A stretch of 64,000 nt of DNA from Ptychodera flava. Its lineage: Eukaryota; Hemichordata; Enteropneusta; Ptychoderidae. The stretch covers positions 16,652,218-16,716,217 of the forward strand of contig NC_091946.1 in assembly GCF_041260155.1 (NCBI RefSeq), in the 5' to 3' direction. Shown piece after piece: positions 48,566 to 60,810 of the stretch. Within the stretch, counting starts at the first letter, position 1. Each line of letters opens with the position of its first letter. The translations under genes and the position numbers were made by a program. Under the pieces are notes generated by a model that worked only from the letters and a program-made list of their open reading frames with translations, searched no databases and was not told where the DNA came from.

Positions 48566-48857
48566 GTAGCTGATATACAGTAGTGCAGGATTGCAAATCC
48601 ATTCTGCATTTGGTGATCCCCTGAGCGATCAGTGTCAAGAAACATACAACAATTCAGCAACCAACTTGTCTGCAGCCACTAATTGCCAGATGAGTTGCAT
48701 CAGACTTTCACTGTATTTGTCTGCCAGAATAGAAGCACCTCCAGGGAGAAAACTGTTGATGTCAGACCACTGCAGTAGCTTGTGTACTTGTAATGGCTGG
48801 TCTCGGTGGAATGGAATTGGGCAAAGGCTGCAGTGGACTTCACAACAAACATGACAG
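48566..48857 (+). other. unit 2 counterpart of a conserved exon, with open frame
   Basis: After a TTTGTTTGTGCAG acceptor, the sequence is homologous to unit 1 from 37591. Unit 2 has an 87-codon frame here (MQIHSAFGDPLSDQC, Cys-rich, ending TSQQT), which unit 1 does not keep. It is more likely UTR than coding. Confidence 0.3.
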
Positions 48858-49389
48858 TTTTATAATATATTCTGATTGTTTGACTCATTCCGTTCCATCA
48901 CATGTTGTAGAAACACCTAACTTTTAAATTTCTGTCTCATACAATGCAACATTGTGTCGCCATATATTTCAATTGTCGTTCGATTCAAGTGCACGTATAA
49001 GATTTCAAATTCTGCTTATTGTTGCCTATGGTGAACGACTCTATATTGGCGTTGTTCTAAGAAGGTTTGAAGTTGTTAAAATGAACGTGTTCCTACCACA
49101 TGTGCTAGAAGGAATGACCCTTCTCTTTCCATTAATAACAGAGAAAAATGTCTTCTTATGGCTCTGACTTGCAATTTCCATCTTCTGGCTTTGTACATGT
49201 TGATTATCGTTCTCCTTGTTATTTAGTTTTGTCAGACAGTGATTGCTAGTCAATTTTGAATCTATATTGTAAATACACAATATCAAGATGTACAGTGCAG
49301 CCAAGGAAATTGTATGTACAAGGATAGTGAGTTTAATCTTTGTGACAATTGAATCAATATGTTATCAAGCCAAACAGAAGAAATTATCT

Positions 49390-49590
49390 CCGACTTTTTA
49401 ATGCGGATACAGATATACTGACCAATTATTGTGTTTAAGTCCAGTGATTTCAAAAGTGATCGAAGAGCGATAATTTCAGAATGTTTCGTCAGCGTAAAGT
49501 TCCAGTAAAACAAAAAACCGTAATTGACATTAAAGAATACAGTAAAAATCATTAAAAGGTACAGGTACTGTCCCTTTTAATTGATGGATT
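49390..49590. mobile_element. interspersed repeat fragment
   Basis: Ends AATCATTAAAAGGTACAGGT then ACTGTCCCTTTTAA, similar to the right end of the 21004-21354 family. Confidence 0.35.
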
Positions 49591-49730
49591 GAAACTGAAA
49601 TGGTAATGGATAAACCGCCATCGTTTAGCCAAAGCCTGCTGCCTGTTAGATATGAGAGACTGTGTTTTGAAGTCAGATTGTTACAGGTACTAGCCAAAGT
49701 CTACACTATGTTTAGTACATTATATTTTGT

Positions 49731-49831
<101 letters not shown>

Positions 49832-50189
49832 AAACACTATTCCATACACAAACATTTTTTCTTTCCTTCATAAATAGGCAAAGAATACCTGATTTTTTTC
49901 TCTTCGTAAAATTATAGTTCAATTTCAGACCTTGTCTGACTTCTTCAGTAACTGTCGTCTTCGATGGGTTATCGATTCGCTAACAACTTCATAACATCGT
50001 ATGTTGATTTGACACTGAAAAAATACTTGTTCATTTCCGAAGAAAAATACATTCGTAATTCATATTTGCTGTGTATATATAAATATAATTCGATTGGGAA
50101 ATAAATAAAGAATTTACTATATATGACACCTACATTGACATTGTATCGATATACTTATTTATCACATCAATCACTCAACAGGCGAAAGC

Positions 50190-50375
50190 CCAATCTTTAG
50201 GTACTCACTACTTATTACCAAATGAAGCCATGTGGAGTATAGTGCCTTGCTCAAGAGCACAGCACTATTCTCGAGTCTTGAACTCACATTCTCCAATAGT
50301 GATTTTACTACTTAGGACATGGCTTTCGAACTCAGCATCCTGCGAAAGCGAGCCCGTTACCCTTACCACCTCATG
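50190..50375 (-). mobile_element. tRNA-derived SINE
   Basis: On the minus strand the head has GGTGGTAAGGGTAACGGG (A-box side) and GAGTTCGAAAGCC (B box). The body carries CTTGAGCAAGGCACTATACT, a phrase typical of marine-animal SINEs. The tail end is not well defined. Confidence 0.6.
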
Positions 50376-50534
50376 TGTTTGCGCATGGTATGGTTTTGAC
50401 AGCTGCAAACTAGAAATTGTGCACATTTCATCCATTGCATTTTGTCAAATTTTAGAGTCAAGAACAATAAAAAATTCCATTGAACGAAACAAGAGAAACC
50501 CATTCATTACACTGATAATAGTATGTTACATTAA

Positions 50535-50749
50535 CCCTTTGAGTGCTGTATTTTTTCCCACCAAAATTTCAGCGCAACATTTTACCAATTTTTATTGACT
50601 TTTCTGTAATTTTTATGATAACTTTGGACCAAATGAACACAACATTTCATTGGCTACAGTTTTTTAGCAAAATTTTGGCAAAAATCTGACAAAATTGACT
50701 TAGTTATATTTTATGACGGTGACAAAAATTGACTTTGGCGCTCAAAGGG
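50535..50749. mobile_element. 215-bp MITE with TTAA target duplication
   Basis: The ends CCCTTTGAGTGC and GCGCTCAAAGGG are inverted, and TTAA flanks both (50531-50534, 50750-50753). There is no coding content. It is piggyBac- or Kolobok-type by target site. Confidence 0.85.
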
Positions 50750-50753
50750 TTAA

Positions 50754-52536
50754 TATCATGCGCTGTACCCTAAAGAATTACACTGAACATAAACTTTTGA
50801 AATGATACGCATAGTTCAAGTAAATGCATGAGAGCAGAACCATGGAGGGGCCAAGTCGACTCTGATCGACGCATTTTTGAGTGACGAGTTTGTACATCCT
50901 ACACGATGCCCAAGAGGTCCTTTGTTGTTTTTGTGTCTGACTGGCCATTCTTTGAATTGATAACACACAAATTTTGTCAGTATAAAGTTCATACTCTTAA
51001 GTATAATCAGGGAAGGACCTGAGGCCTAGGTCCCATTAGTTTGTAAAGGTTGTGAATTGCATGTAAGACGAACTTGCATGGTTGATTTTGACTGGTGGGT
51101 AATATCTCAAGAGTAATTCTATGAAAGTTATTGTGAACACAACCAGATAGGCAACGTTCATTATGTTATGAAATGGTAGCTATGATCAAATTCAGGTGTG
51201 GCCAATGTGCAATGTTTTGCTGATATGGCGCAGCTAGACCTTTATTTACATATCTACAAATCATATATTTGTGTGCCCGGATTACATTAAAGATATTTTG
51301 CAAAGGATTTGGTCAGCCTTCGGAAGTTCATTTCCAATAGGTAGATGAAGCATGTCAAAGGTATAGCGAGCACGCCATACAATGCCATACTAAACACATT
51401 ATTGTAATTAAATCATACTAAGGTTTGTCATACCGAACTGAAAATTGAATTTAAGAAACCTGTTTACTGGATGATCGACCTAACACAGGAACGGTATTTG
51501 AAAAGTTCTGACAACAGCCTTATTTTTTGTCATACACGTGGGTTTGAAGTTTAATTTGAAATAATTTGAAGTTTTGCAAAAACGATTTTTGGGAACTCCA
51601 TTAATTCAGTTATGTGGAGGTAAGAGCTTTACATAACGACTCTGTCTCAGCACTGGATCGCCTCCGGTAACACATTCGTACCTTTGTGACAGCTATATGA
51701 AGTTGCCTATGACATGCAGAGCCGCGCCTTTCTCGATTGTCTATGGTTGTTGTGTTTGTCTACGGCTGGAGCCCATGACTTGAAACGTCATCAGGCAAAT
51801 TTACCGAAAGTGTAGAGGAAGATATGTGGCTGTTATTTGTGAAAGTTTTGGTGAAAACTGCCATTGAAGACGTGTTTGTGATCCAACACACGCTGTAGGC
51901 CTAGGAACTGCAATTCAAAAATATATATAAACACTAAAGAAGGAGGAGGTGACCTTATGTAACCTTTCGAGAAGAGACGCAACGAACAAACGTTCCCATG
52001 TAAACAAATCCACTTAAGTATGTTTCTGACTGTGCATCCAAAAAAAGGCAGGAATCTACACCTACAAATTTCACATTTCATCAGAATAGTAAACAACGGC
52101 TTACAGGAAGTACTGTTCACACATTCATAAGCAAATATCACTAGAATGCATCTCATTTTATGGCAACTCAAATAGGTTTTAGCGTATTTTGGTGAGGGTT
52201 TAAGAACCTCAATCTGAATCCGATTCTAGCTGCAATGATAGTTTATGTATTTTGAACAAAGTATCATCATGCTGCTTTCGCCTGTTGGAGTTATTTTCAT
52301 CTGCCAGCGTGTCAGCGTTCTATGTGAACGTACTGATGAATACCAAAATGTTGCAGTGGAGAGAAGGATGATCAGAAATCGTTGTGGGTTTGATTTGAGT
52401 AGACAAAACAGACGTGGCTGCAAAGATGGCAGACGACAATGATGGGCTTGGCGATTAGTTTTGAAACTCCCTTTCGCAGACACAAACCGAGGTCAGGGGC
52501 GCAAGAAAAAAAAATCGTGTGTTCATCTCTCGAAGG
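50754..52536. other. non-coding stretch
   Basis: No supported exon. The open frames at 52226-52483 on both strands mirror each other and have no family features. Confidence 0.4.
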
Positions 52537-52537
52537 C

Positions 52538-52574
<37 letters not shown>
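52537..52574. repeat. (GAT)n microsatellite
   Basis: About twelve GAT units. Confidence 0.95.
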
Positions 52575-52731
52575 GATATTATTATTATCTCAAGCCTTGC
52601 TTCACTTCACACCAAAAAGTCCAGGTGTTGCTATAAAACGTAGCCTGAATTTGTACCGCTCTGTCACCACTCCGTCGTCACAGACCGAGAAAGTAGTGTT
52701 TTGTGACACTTTGGTTTGCCTTCCCTTGCAG

Positions 52732-52910
52732 ACATCGACGTCTTTTCCACGTGTGAAATTGGAAGATTTACGTCAAGGGATCTCTATCTCATCCAAGAGA
52801 AAACGCAACTCTTAAGCGACAAGAGGGTACAGGCACCCAGACGTAACCTCAATGCTCTCATCATAAAATACTTCATAAGTTGCGACTACGAGAATTCCAT
52901 TATAAATTAG
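52732..52910 (+). CDS. possible terminal exon, unrecognised
   Basis: TTCCCTTGCAG acceptor, then a frame of about 59 codons to TAG with natural-looking composition (DVFSTCEIGRFTSRDLYLIQ). It could be a late exon of the unit 2 KSPCDS gene, or chance. There is no supporting neighbour. Confidence 0.22.
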
Positions 52911-55065
52911 CATTGACCCACACATCCACACAGCTTTAGCACAAGACAGACATGCGCAGTCATTTTACTGTTATAAACACGCTCAAATTAATATTATTGG
53001 TCAATCAGTCATAAAATAACTTTATTAAAGATTCATTTTGTAAGCCAGGAACAGTTGGAAACCCTGGTTTCGTCGAAAGTTTGACAATGAGATCATTTAA
53101 TTATGATGATAAGACTTTAAAACTCAAATCCCAATTGATTGTATAATTAAGACATAATCACAGATTCCTAAAAGTTTGTTACAAAACCTGCGTGTATACT
53201 ATCCAGAAAATGAAAATATTAAGTAGGACATTATTGATGCAATTCAATAGTCTCAACTATTATTATGACTATCCAACTCACTAAAATTACAATGCTGTGT
53301 ACGCCAAGTTTTTGCCATGTCCTGAATAAAGTCATGTACAGTGGAATAACCCTTTGTCCATGGTAGGAGGGATGCACATCTAAAGTAGGATTCGCACTCA
53401 TTACGGAAGCGAATAATGTTTCCAGTCTTCAAATACCATTTTGAATCAGTTGTATTTCTACCTCTTGAGATTTTTGTACTCTCAGCACAGTGATACAGTA
53501 CCCTATGTGAAAATATGTTTTGGCATTTAACAGTGCATCACGGTCCTACCATTGACAACTGGTACTACAGTAGATCACATACTGACAAAATGTACAGTCA
53601 GTCATCTTAAATGCTCTCTGTTCTGATTTTCTCATGTTCTTCAGATTTACGAACAACAAATGGAAGTCATAGATACTTTGCATACTCGCTACTCTTCCAG
53701 CTTAAGGCAAGTGGATTCTAAATATACAGTAAATGTTTGTGGACAATTATCGCCTAGCCAGACATTGTTCTTGAAATAATCAGCAGTGTAATAGTCCAGA
53801 TATACAGGCAACTTCATGTTGGCATTGCTTTCAAATCATTTCACTTCACTAGATATATATGAAGTACTTTGAGGGCTATTGGCCTCGGCCATAATGCTGT
53901 GGTGAACCAAATAGTATATTTATAAATTATTTTCAGCAATTTTGAAACCAATTCAAATAATGCTGTGCTCAGGTCCTGGTGTTAAAGTTAAGGACTATGC
54001 TTACACATAGAAACTTTACCCATCTATAAGGTAGTCGATTAATAATTCTCAATCGTTGTTTGCAAATGAAGAGATGAAGCAATTAATTTTTTAATACTGT
54101 TTCCAATCGGGAAGAAATGATTAAGCGTTCTGTGGTATTTCAGTCACTCAATACATGTCGAAATATATCCAATTGAAAAACATAGTCAGCCATTATTGTA
54201 GGGCTCCATCAAAAGGCTACCAAATGAAGTTTGCTGCAGAGTTGAACTAAAATTACATATCACGAAGGGTAAGCGAAACATGCGAGATTTACTGAATTGC
54301 TGGTACCAAGAACACTGTTGGATTTGATATACTATAAATACTTGTTATAATGTCATCGCTGATTGTCCCTATTGCCACTATGTGAATTGCTTTACGGTTA
54401 GTTTTACCATTGAATGAGTTCTACCACCAATTATTCAGCATCTCAGAAACATGACTACTCAGATGGCAAAGTTAAATAAAAATACATTAATCTGATAAAT
54501 TTGGTTAATGTGATAACTTACAGTAATGAGTCACTGAGATGAATATCAGACTTTCTCAAGGGCAACCTTTCTTTCCTTGTGTCTCATCGGTAGACCTAGA
54601 AGGAGATGTGCTCGTAGGATGGAGTTGAATTTCAGTCAGATGCTTCAAGCTGTTCTATTCTTTGATCACTTCAGAAGGGAACTCAATTTACATACATTTG
54701 TAATCTCAATGAAAGTCATGAAAAGGGCCATCGTTTACAATTTGAACACTATAAAACTACTTAAAATTAAAGGCAACCGTGCCATTGACAATCAGTTGTG
54801 TCTCATATCATTTTAAAATTTGAATGATTTTCACATACTCGTATAAAATCTCACTTCAGAGGCCGCTCTCTTGAAATTCACAATATCTCGATGAGCCAGG
54901 TCGGATGAGACTAAAGCAAAAAGGTCACCTTGACTTAAGGAAAATACTAGAAAAAGTACAAAATCAAAATCACTTCATGCTCTCAAATTAGGCTATAGCT
55001 GCAGGTAGTGGTTGACTGTGGACTTAACAAGGTACTCAACTCTTCACAGGGCTGGTCAGTATGAC
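52911..55065. other. non-coding stretch
   Basis: No supported exon; AT-rich. Confidence 0.4.
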
Positions 55066-55182
55066 AGAACTCTGGCCGATCAGGTTCTGCAGTTCTGCTT
55101 GAAAGGACACCGATTCCATTCTCCGGACTCACGATCTTGATTGACAAAGATGACCATGATTGGATTGAGTCGTTCACACCGG
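55066..55182 (+). CDS. possible internal exon, unrecognised
   Basis: TATGACAG acceptor, 39-codon frame (SGSAVLLERTPIPFSG, then LTILIDKDDHDWIESFTP), then a strong donor GTAAGT. The acidic DKDDHDW run looks like real protein. The opposite strand is also open, so the strand is not certain. Confidence 0.25.
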
Positions 55183-56164
55183 TAAGTCAAGTGAAACGTA
55201 CATCATCGAAGACGACAGCATTATTTTCAAACAAAATGCTGTCCTTGATCGAGAAACATACAATACTTCTGTTTCAGCTGACATCACATATATGAGGTAA
55301 CACAACTCGTGTTATCATAGGTAACTGATAAACGATGGTATACTAAAATATAACTGTGATGATGGGCTTCGCAGTGAAAATTGATTGACTCAATGAGTAA
55401 TTAACGATAAACAATACATGGAAATATCAATATTTTGTTTTATCACTAGAAAAAGAACAAGAAAAATGATGAAAACAAGGTATACTTTAAATATATTTAG
55501 TAGAACTTCCCAATCTTCCACATTTTTGGTTCCCAGAAAGAAAAACGAAAAACGTTGAAGATATTGAAGATAAATACTTGAACTTACAATGTGATGAATG
55601 AAATGACCTTTATAAATCTCCACAAGATAACTGTCTCTACAATCGTATCAAACTGAAACTTAAATTTCATTTATAATACTTGAAGCTAGGCATAATAGTA
55701 TACAGTGCAGAAAAGTAAAAATCTTTTATTATATGTTGAAATTTATATATCAATTTTGGTGAAATGTGGTTAACAATGAGAAGATCATTTATCTTATCAA
55801 AGGCAGAACTATTTTGAAATCCTTAAAATATAGCTTTGCAGTTTTACTAGATTTCAGTATTTCAGCAGCAACAGCAGCAGAAGAAGTAGATTATATGTGG
55901 CGGATAGGTAGAAGGTGGGCTTATTTCCAATGCTTTCCCCTGCTATTGCTAGATCTATCTACAATCACACACATGGCTTTCCTTGGTGTCTCCATTGTTC
56001 CTTTGCTGTCGTTTGCCAGGTGTTCACTGAAATGCAATTGTAGCACGCTTCAGTTGTCATTACATAGCGAAATCAATTAGCGAATAGCCTAGATAATTTC
56101 AATGCTGCTAGAAATCTTGATGTCTTTAGCATAGACTCTTACAGCGCGTCGTTGGCAATGCAGT

Positions 56165-56260
<96 letters not shown>

Positions 56261-57180
56261 CTTGCCTTAAGGATAACTAAATACATTTCTCTGAATCGTT
56301 ACTTTTTGTCTACTGAAGAATCGTGAGTCAACCCAGTTCCTTTCTGTTTTCGGCAACGACTTTTTTCGGTGCAACTAACAGGCGCCAATCGTACGTCCTT
56401 TCTCAATCAATGTTTTATAACACACTTCATTCCTATACGCTCTCTCATGTACCAGTCGCAAATGACAATGCCATGTCTGTTGACGTGTTACTACAGTGTG
56501 CATGCAAAGACGGCAGTTTCAAACTCATCCAGGTGACGGTTTTCCGGAACTGTAAGTCGGGGCAGATAGCAGTTCTAAAACTGTTCACAAGCATGCCTGA
56601 TATACGTGTCACAATGACCCACCCCAAGTCAAGCAGACTGAGGCTGCTTTCTGGACTACCCAGTTGCTGTTGGTCTCGCTCTCTTTTCTTCGAAGAGCGA
56701 ATTTACTTTTTTTTAAAGTCATATACATACATGTATGCATAATTAGGTTTGGGAGGTTGACTCTAACTTTCCTGGTCATAGAAGGAGATATATCCGACAC
56801 CCGCATATACCCAATGAATATAATCGTAACTCCCCATAGGCACTTGTAAGATGTAGCGTAGCGCACAAGGAACATTGACAGAGGCTTCTCTTTAACTTTT
56901 AAGACGTATGACAAGAATAATCATTTGGATATTGGATGGAGAGGAAAATACGAGTGTTTTCCACCCTGGATAGTTGACTCACCAAGGTCAGCAACCGTTA
57001 TAAAATTTGTGGCGCTCAATGTAATTGGAGCACTGTCACTGACACGTCGGAGTAAAGCGAATGAGCATTTATTTCTTCATTAATTATAATTGTCACCAGG
57101 TTTTACCAAGTTACTGTAAAAATTCAAATTGCACTCTTACAACAATCGAATGCATTGCAGTATTATAATGTGCTTCTTAC
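55183..57180. other. intron or 3' flank of the unit 3 Ig gene
   Basis: The third exon expected for the unit 3 Ig gene was sought here and not found. A (TA)n tract lies at 56163-56257. Open frames overlap on both strands at 56323-56742 without other support. Confidence 0.4.
56163..56257. repeat. (TA)n microsatellite
   Basis: TA run with a few phase slips. Confidence 0.95.
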
Positions 57181-57565
57181 CTGCACTTCCACATAAAATG
57201 ATTCTGTTTGGTTACCCAAATTGTTCGAAATTGTAACCGAGTATTGACCTGAGGACTTTATGTCACAAAGGGTAGATTGACCATTTCCAGGTACGCTCGA
57301 ATATCCACTAGGTCCTTGCCATGTCGCTTCAGGGAGTGGTAGGCCTCCAAACGATACCGTTATGGAACTCCCTTTAGTAATTCGGTAAGACCCCATTTCC
57401 GATTTGAAAAAGGGAGGGCCTGCGTATCGAAAAATACTCTTGACAAAGTTACCTTATGTTCCCTGAAAATGGGTAAAGTAAGGCCATCATGTAACAATGT
57501 AGTTATCAGCAAAGTGAAAAGTAAAGGCATAACTTACGTTCCTGTATTTCGTATCCTCCGAACAT
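57181..57565 (-). CDS. unit 3: mini Ig-domain protein (3' exon not located)
   Basis: Exon 1 at 57565-57538 encodes MFGGYEIQE. Exon 2 at 57419-57181 is 239 nt, one codon longer than in units 1 and 2, with the same phases. The Ig fold reads RPPFFKSEMGS, ITVSFGGLPLPEATWQG and SSGQYSVTISNNLG, and ends in FYVEVQ before a GTAAGA donor. The cysteine positions of strands B and F are both Val. A third exon with a CaaX end is expected by analogy but was not found downstream, so the C-terminus is unknown. It diverges from the small gene at 58685. Confidence 0.65.
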
Positions 57566-58684
57566 GTCTAAAGGTTCTCTTGCAGAATATTGAGCTCACC
57601 AAATTTCAAAATGCGTCGAGACCCGACTTTATGAAAAGCAAAAATGGCAAACTGTGTTTATATACCGTATGGCTCACCTTCATCACAGATTATTCGTCCG
57701 CCAACAGTATTCTCTGAAGTCACCAAGATAGGGAGCACTTTTGCCTTTGCAAACAAACCGGACGATGAACTTCACATATTCTCCGAATGCACTCAAAATG
57801 TAACTATATCGGAATCCTTAGGTTGACGATAATGAAGCAGACAGATTTTGCGACGGTGTTTGAAAAATTACATCATTCTCTTCGGGAAAAGTACGCTGCA
57901 GTATTTTTGATTGAACGATAGAAAAAAGTTCGTTCATTTCTAAATACGGTATTTTTTTGGTACTGAGAACATACCGAACAACAAACGAGAAAGCTTTCAT
58001 TTTGCTTGTTTTTTTGCGGAAGGATCATAGAGATTAGGCACACGATGGTCGAGGGTTTTTTTTGGTTGACAATTGTAACGGAGGGGTGACGGCTGCTAAT
58101 TTCCCGAGCTCTCTTGCTAGGCTACAATATATTTGCTTCGATTGTTGCAAACCACTATAAGTCTGCCCCACCGCTTACGGAATTTGGTTTCAGCCTCGTA
58201 GTGTGATTGGTTATTATTCTCCTATCACAAACCTATCATGTCACGCCAACACATCGAAGGCCTTTTGTCTCAGGCCTACATTAAAATGTATTGTTCTCTC
58301 AAAAAATTCCACATTGGTACGTAAATTCCCGAAATTGTCGGTGTTACTCTTCGGGGAAATCCAGAGAAAAAACCCAAATTGACGACAACATTCGATCCGA
58401 CCATGAGTCATAATGTCGTCTCGTTCCGTTACGGGTATTTACGCATGACGTGGAAATTCCCCTCCTCAGAGCTATAAGCGACGGCACTACTTTCCGCCAC
58501 TGTAAATTTCGGAAATTTCGACATTACGTGTTTGTCAGCCTTCCAGGACACATCGCAAACGGACAAGTCGCTGTCGGATTTGGTATTGGAAGTTGGCCAC
58601 TGGACATCATACTTATTTTCACGGTACGAAGAGTTCTCGGTTGTCACTCCGTCACACTAGCGATCCGACAGACACATTGACAAA
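57566..58684. promoter_or_regulatory. unit 3 bidirectional promoter region
   Basis: A region of 1119 bp between divergent starts. TGAGTCA is at 58404-58410 and GGGTATTTACGC at 58433-58444. GGAAATTCCCC, a good NF-kB-type site, is at 58452-58462, and GGGGAAATCC is near 58354. TGCGGAAGGATC near 58015 is shared with unit 1. Confidence 0.6.
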
Positions 58685-59691
58685 ATGGCGGGTCGTGGGA
58701 ACAACGCAGCTAGCAAAACGAAAATGAACACAACCACTGAAAAATTGTGCGAGACAGCTGCTGAAGTGGGTACAGGAATGAGACGAGTTGAGGTTCGTGC
58801 TAAACAACAGATAAATAACCCAGAAGTCGAGAAAGAACTTCGTGAAGGTAAGTTGGACAGACAATCTAGCCAATTTGACTTGGAACAACGAAGCTAGATG
58901 GGCATGGCGATCACGATATCTCAAAATCGTATATTTATACGACCATTTCACAATCTAGATTTAATATTCGATGGAACTGCCTTTCCCTGGTCGTTGTCTT
59001 ATGGATCGTGGAACTCTTTGTAAATGTATTGTCCAATTTGCGTGAATTTTCTGTAACAATCAATTATTCTGTTAAATGTGTGTAACGCCGTCCTTATCAT
59101 ACTGGGTGCAGACAGCGCGCCTGACTCGTCCAAAGAACAATAGGCTTACATGTAGTTATCGCCTACTAGGCCGTGCATGTAGTGTGTCCAGTACCATATC
59201 TTAGAGTTGCTTTCGCGAGGAAAATCAAAGAAAATTTATTGAAAAACCTCAATCAAAATTTTACATTTTACCTCATTCACTCTCAGTATTCACTATTAGT
59301 CTTCCCGCGATACACAGTTCGGCAAACGGTTTTCTATTTATAGCGACACGTCCGCACCGGCCTCTCTCCGAGTGTCGAATGAGCGGATAACATGTCCACA
59401 CATATTTCCTGCACAAGTAATAACCCTTAAGACATTTCCCTCGCTATCGATGATTCCGGTTAATTTTAAATATCAATACTTTTATACAAGCTTGGTTGTC
59501 ATTTAGATTATCTCTGCATTTATCTAGTCTATGAAGTTAGAGCAATGTGTGTAGAACACGTCGCTCATACAGAAACCAGACGATGAAATTAACAAAGCGT
59601 TAATAAGTTTTGCCACATCCCTGATTGTTTCTTTCTCTCTATTATGTTTACAGCTAACGAACGAGCGAGGAGAAAAGACCAGGCCGAGTGA
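58685..59691 (+). CDS. unit 3: conserved 66-residue charged protein
   Basis: Exons 58685-58847 and 59654-59691, phase 1, with an 806-bp intron and a GTAAGT donor. The protein begins MAGRGNNAASKTKMNTTTEK, has the core LCETAAEVGTGMRRVEV and INNPEVEKELREANERARR, and ends KDQAE. AATAAA follows at 60021-60026. Compared with unit 1, the first codons differ mostly at silent positions (GGC/GGT, GGA/GGG). Reading through the donor would give a 70-residue variant, but the conserved second exon argues for splicing. The family is unrecognised. Confidence 0.78.
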
Positions 59692-60020
59692 AAGCTCACA
59701 AGCCGCCTTATGATCCGGTCACAGGTTTCATGGACCTCAGAAAGACTCGTGCTACTGACAGAATGTCAACGGGAGATTTGACACTGGTTTATTCAATGCT
59801 CAAAGACTGTTCCTAAATGAGGCGCATCACTCGAATGGAGAGACAATACAGCTCAGACTTTTCAGAGGAACTTTGCATTTTGTCTTTTTCATACCCACTG
59901 ATAACATGTATATTCGATGTATAGAGACGAGCATAACCTTCAGGTTGTCATTTTTGTAGAAAGCTTAAGCTTCATTTATTGGATGATATATCCTCGAGAT
60001 CAAATATTTCGTATTTTCAC

Positions 60021-60026
60021 AATAAA
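60021..60026 (+). terminator. poly(A) signal of the unit 3 small gene
   Basis: AATAAA, about 330 bp after the stop codon. Confidence 0.65.
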
Positions 60027-60075
60027 AAGGAGAAAAGAGTACTGAAAATATCATGTCTGTCCGATAACTTACTCC

Positions 60076-60105
60076 TCATGAATATTTATCATGCTCATGA
60101 ATATT
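60076..60105. promoter_or_regulatory. duplicated TCATGAATATT element, unit 3
   Basis: Two copies of TCATGAATATT, then ACGTGTCCTTGGATGACTT, at the same place as in units 1 and 2. Confidence 0.5.
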
Positions 60106-60594
60106 CAGTACGTGTCCTTGGATGACTTCTGAACTCAGCTCTGTGCGCGCCAGGCTGTTATCGAGCTGTCTTCTTACTGCGAAGAATCGGTCCCTTCAAA
60201 ATAACCCAGTGTGACGAGTTCGATGCTTAATATGGGAAAATATGCCTCTTACAGACCAGAAAGCGCTACAAACCTTAATTATCCCTCGTGAGCCCATCAT
60301 AGCAGATTGGGACGAAGCCAGTAAACAGTAGTGTCACCCGATTCAGAAACGAGTTGTCACTGCTGCAAAGGCACTTTGTGTAATCCCTACAGTACATAAG
60401 ATTAACTCATCGATAAATTGGAATGACAAATTTATTAAAGTGTGATTCATGTAGCATTTTTTGACCGGGCTTTCCAGGTAGAAATTGTTGTGAGTCCCCG
60501 AGTGAGTCATTGCCAGGACTGTCCCCCACTATCTATTCAGGTCATACGAGATGACCTCATAGTACTGCAAACAAATACCGAACAAACTCACAAC

Positions 60595-60810
60595 ATGGCG
60601 GACAAAAGTCCCTGTGATTCAAGTGAAGTGACCAAAACCCCCAAATTTTACTGGCAGCAAGGCGAAATGCCTTCGCTGAGGCACAAGGGTGGTGGGGAGG
60701 GTCCCTTCGCATGCATTCTGGTCGGTGACGACGACAGGATGGGCAGGCAAAGTATCGAGACACAAAAGACGGGCGTTAGCACTGTTCATGAGCTCCATGA
60801 TGTTGCCAAG
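60595..60810 (+). CDS. unit 3: first exon of a KSPCDS-family gene
   Basis: The ATG at 60595 lies in ACAACATGGCGGAC, 44 bp after GATGACCTCAT. The 72-codon frame starts MADKSPCDSSEVTKTPKFYW, goes on through GGGEGPFACILVGDDDRMGR and STVHELHDVAK, and ends at a GTAAGG donor in phase 0. Units 1 and 2 match only the first ~20 residues and then stop or splice. This copy therefore shows what may be the full first exon. The frame is open upstream, but I chose this ATG because it is the conserved start. The rest of the gene was not located. The family is unrecognised. Confidence 0.5.

Noticed and set aside
48899-48960. Possible CCIV-ending minus-strand exon for the unit 3 Ig gene
   Set aside because: It lies more than 8 kb downstream, has no convincing acceptor in phase, and a four-residue motif is easily met by chance.
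56323-56742. 139-codon plus-strand frame, with an overlapping open frame on the minus strand
   Set aside because: The plus frame begins at a GTG, neither strand has a clear domain, and no splice context favours one strand over the other.
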